Below, in pieces: positions 22,699-24,783 of a stretch of 24,783 bases of DNA. The stretch is taken from positions 1 to 24,783 of the forward strand of contig JAEWCF010000099.1 in the NCBI GenBank assembly GCA_023390775.1. Direction: 5' to 3'. Under the pieces are notes generated by a model. It was not told the DNA's origin and did not search any database. It saw only the letters and a list, made by a program, of their open reading frames with translations. This stretch comes from Bacteroidota bacterium. Its GTDB lineage: Bacteria > Bacteroidota > Bacteroidia > Flavobacteriales > Flavobacteriaceae. Made by a program: the position numbers and the translations under genes. Every line of letters begins with the position of its first letter. Position 1 is the stretch's first letter.

Positions 22699-23387
22699 CT
22701 CGCCTTGAATTGATAACTTGCGCCCCCAACCAGGTCATGGTGAGTGACCAATATTTCCGATGGGCCGATTACCGCCTGCGTAATGCTGACGGTCCGCAGG
22801 AAACCCCGTTCAATGACGAAGCCTTCATCCTGTTCATCCCCTGTCCGGGTGTGAAATCGCATGAGATCGTCCGGTGCCGGAGGGGATTCGGCGGTAAAGT
22901 CGGCGAATAGCTTCGCCCTGTTCATGCGCTGACCGGCCCCATAGAGCGGTGCTGAGGACCAGATGTAAGCATCGGCGGGATTCAGCGGCTCAAAGTGTTT
23001 CTCTTCACCGTCCCACACCAGCCGATACAAATTTTTCTGCCAAAACCACACGATCGTGAAGGGCTCAATTCCGTCGAGGCAGGTGTTCTGCCAATGCTTT
23101 GCGGGATCGTCATCGGAAAAAAAATCCAGCAGGACCAATCCCCGGCTCTTGCGGTACGGCGGTTTCCACTCATGCTTTTCAAACCCGCCGTTCATCAGGA
23201 CCGCGAGGTTGCCTGCACCGTCGGCCACAAACCACGAACCGCCAGCCCTGGGCTCCTTGGGGAATGCGATCTTCTTGTTATTGTAAATGTGCCAGGCCGG
23301 CGCCTGCGCGGAACGGCCCGGCTGCTCGTCGCGGTTTGAGGTCACGATCACGCCATCGCCGATGGGCACGTACGTTACGGTGCACAT
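22695..23387 (-). CDS. NRDE / TANGO2 family protein
   Basis: 230 residues from ATG 23387. The start MCTVTY and NRDE at residues 18-21 with the following PGR are the hallmark of the NRDE (DUF833, TANGO2) family. The Cys2 directly after Met suggests an N-terminal-nucleophile-like fold, in which it would be the reactive residue; known members are ~200-280 residues. Eukaryotic TANGO2/HRG-9 has been linked to haem trafficking and metabolic crises; bacterial functions are not established. It overlaps the DinB-fold gene by 13 nt and the ATP-grasp gene by 4 nt, so it belongs to their operon. Confidence 0.9.
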   Translation of the reverse strand: MCTVTYVPIGDGVIVTSNRDEQPGRSAQAPAWHIYNNKKIAFPKEPRAGGSWFVADGAGNLAVLMNGGFEKHEWKPPYRKSRGLVLLDFFSDDDPAKHWQNTCLDGIEPFTIVWFWQKNLYRLVWDGEEKHFEPLNPADAYIWSSAPLYGAGQRMNRAKLFADFTAESPPAPDDLMRFHTRTGDEQDEGFVIERGFLRTVSITQAVIGPSEILVTHHDLVGGASYQFKAR

Positions 23388-23860
23388 TGGCCGCGGTACT
23401 CAAGGGTTGAATCGGCAACACCGAACCGGCCGTCCACCTCAATGTGCGGAAAGTCGCGAAGCCCGACCTTGATCAGGGCCTGGTGATGCACGGCATGTTC
23501 GAGATTGTAAAGCAGTTCCCGGAAAAAGTTAGTCGCAATCAGATACCCGTTTCCCGAATGGTTTTGGGCGAGCATGAGCGGCTGGTCCGGCAGATCCAAA
23601 GACCGCAAGGCCTGCAACGCTTCCCTGGCCTCACGGACCCGGGTTTCAAGCACCTGTGATCGGGCACGCGCACCGTAATCCACCTGTCCCGAACCATATC
23701 CCTTCCCGAGGCATTGGAGCATTTCGATGATGTGACGCACATGCGCTCCAATGGTCGCGCCGTCCAACGCGACGACCGGGCGGGAGAATTCGGCGTCGGT
23801 GAGTTGCGCGATCACGGAATCGATCTGTGCCAGTTTTTGCGCGAGTTGCTGAAAAATCAT
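23375..23860 (-). CDS. DinB-superfamily protein (four-helix bundle)
   Basis: 161 residues from ATG 23858-23860. The pattern is a DinB/YfiT-type bundle: N-terminal helix with QLAQIDSVIAQLTDAEFSRP (cited by residues 6-28), IGAHVRHIIEM with His40 and His43, and NLEHAVHHQALIKVG with His122, His125 and His126, matching the metal-binding histidine triad. Family members act as thiol transferases or hydrolases, or have unknown roles in stress. It is the first gene of a minus-strand operon with NRDE, ATP-grasp and LysE-type genes. Confidence 0.87.
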   Translation of the reverse strand: MIFQQLAQKLAQIDSVIAQLTDAEFSRPVVALDGATIGAHVRHIIEMLQCLGKGYGSGQVDYGARARSQVLETRVREAREALQALRSLDLPDQPLMLAQNHSGNGYLIATNFFRELLYNLEHAVHHQALIKVGLRDFPHIEVDGRFGVADSTLEYRGQCAP

Positions 23861-23888
23861 TTAACGGATATATCGGAACTAAATATAA

Positions 23889-23914
23889 TAAAAAAACCCG
23901 GCGAACCGGGCTTT
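23889..23914 (-). terminator. Terminator of the acyl-CoA dehydrogenase gene
   Basis: Minus strand: GCCCGG, loop TTCG, CCGGGT and a T-run at 23896-23889. It begins about 5 nt after the stop at 23919 and separates this gene from the DinB-led operon. Confidence 0.85.
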
Positions 23915-23918
23915 GAAA

Positions 23919-24782
23919 TTAGTCCTTCAGGACACTTCTCGAAATCACGATTTTCTGGATCTCGGACGTGCCTTCATATATCTGCGTGATCTTGGCATCG
24001 CGCATCATGCGCTCCACGTGGTACTCCTTGACATAACCGTTGCCGCCGTGGACCTGTACGGCCTCCACCGCCGTATCCATCGCGACCTGTGAGGCGAAGA
24101 GCTTGGCCATCGCACCGCTCAGGTCATAATTCCGACCCATATCCTTGTCCCATGCCGCCTTCATGCAAAGATGGCGCGCGGCCTCGATATTGACCGCCAT
24201 ATCCGCAAGTTTGAACGCGATTGCCTGATGGTTGGAAATTTCCTTTCCGAAGGCCTTGCGTTCCTTGGAATATTTCAGCGCAAGCTCGTAAGCTCCGGCC
24301 GCAATTCCAAGAGCCTGCGAGGCGATACCGATGCGTCCGCCCGAAAGCGTCTTCATCGCGAAGGTGAAGCCAAATCCATCCTCGCCGATCCGGTTTTCCT
24401 TGGGAACCTTAACATCGGTGAACATGAGCGAATGCGTATCGGAACCGCGGATCCCCATCTTCTGCTCCTTCGGCCCGATCTCAAAGCCGGGCATGCCGCG
24501 CTCCACAATCAGGGCGTTGATGCCTTTGTGTTTCTTTTCCACATCGGTTTGTGCGATGACCAGGTAAACCGATGCCGATTTCCCGTTGGTAATCCAGTTT
24601 TTGGTTCCGTTCAAAAGATAATGGTCGCCCATGTCGATGGCCGTGGTCTTTTGCGAAGTCGCGTCGCTGCCCGCTTCCGGTTCCGAAAGGCAGAAGGCGC
24701 CGATGATCTCGCCCGATGCCAGCCGCGGCAGGTACTTTTGCTTTTGCTCCTCGGTTCCGTATGCCTGCAGGCCCCAACAGAC
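23919..24782 (-). CDS. Acyl-CoA dehydrogenase, C-terminal part
   Basis: The frame continues unbroken upstream to the window edge, so the internal Met at 24632 is not the start; 287 codons are visible of a family of about 380 residues. Motifs present are CLSEPEAGSDA (FAD-binding loop), YLLNGTKNWITNG, SGGRIGIASQALGIAAGA, ERKAFGKEISNHQAIAFKLADM, QVHGGNGYVKEYHVERMMRDAKI, and IYEGTSEIQ with the catalytic Glu of bacterial short-chain acyl-CoA dehydrogenases. It oxidises acyl-CoA to enoyl-CoA using FAD, with electrons going to ETF. Short- or branched-chain preference cannot be decided. Its terminator follows. Confidence 0.96.
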   Translation of the reverse strand, partial: VCWGLQAYGTEEQKQKYLPRLASGEIIGAFCLSEPEAGSDATSQKTTAIDMGDHYLLNGTKNWITNGKSASVYLVIAQTDVEKKHKGINALIVERGMPGFEIGPKEQKMGIRGSDTHSLMFTDVKVPKENRIGEDGFGFTFAMKTLSGGRIGIASQALGIAAGAYELALKYSKERKAFGKEISNHQAIAFKLADMAVNIEAARHLCMKAAWDKDMGRNYDLSGAMAKLFASQVAMDTAVEAVQVHGGNGYVKEYHVERMMRDAKITQIYEGTSEIQKIVISRSVLKD

Positions 24783-24783
24783 C

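Overview
The window looks like a chromosomal segment of a member of the Flavobacteriaceae (Bacteroidota). The evidence is two type IX secretion system cargo proteins (one with a type A and one with a type B C-terminal signal), at least five matches to the Bacteroidota promoter element TAnnTTTG, no convincing Shine-Dalgarno sites ahead of starts, and gene types common in flavobacteria (group III truncated haemoglobin, SprT-like protein next to mannose-1-phosphate guanylyltransferase, MlaE/MlaF pair, NRDE protein plus ATP-grasp protein). The coding regions look G+C-rich for a Flavobacterium relative (estimate by eye, not computed).

Layout. 1-1054: 3' end of an M3 metallopeptidase (+). 1130-1939: UbiA-like membrane protein (-). 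1957-2216: intergenic zone made of 7- and 8-base tandem repeats, which lead into the promoter of gcvP (2266-5115, +), followed by a clear terminator. 5158-8061: M48-type protease and a secreted protein of unknown function, 6 nt apart, with a terminator. 8098-8469: truncated haemoglobin, overlapping tail to tail with a three-repeat T9SS cargo protein (8459-9961, -). 10090-12855: ketoacyl synthase III-like protein, SAM methyltransferase and family 2 glycosyltransferase (all +). 12858-13229: small lipoprotein with an antibiotic-biosynthesis-monooxygenase-type domain (-). 13230-13916: 687 nt without a gene, made of heptamer arrays, a ~130-nt imperfect tandem duplication and a hairpin-rich repeat element. 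13917-15448: mlaE-mlaF phospholipid ABC transporter pair. 15432-18632: 1066-residue T9SS type B adhesin-like protein (-).

18684-23860 is a tightly packed minus-strand run: DinB-fold protein, NRDE/TANGO2 protein, ATP-grasp ligase, LysE-type exporter, SDR oxidoreductase, SprT-like protein and mannose-1-phosphate guanylyltransferase. The first four overlap one another, so they are probably translationally coupled. The window closes with the 3' part of a short-chain acyl-CoA dehydrogenase (-), with its own terminator.

The least expected content is between the genes. There are families of heptamer/octamer tandem repeats, and some of the same words occur in inverted orientation 11 kb apart. A dispersed ~75-140 bp element appears three times and shares blocks such as GATGGAAGCGGCA and AGCGGACAGC. 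Several promoters lie only 3-5 nt ahead of ATG and predict leaderless mRNAs. Within the genes, the candidate for an undescribed system is the translationally coupled NRDE / ATP-grasp / LysE-type exporter module.
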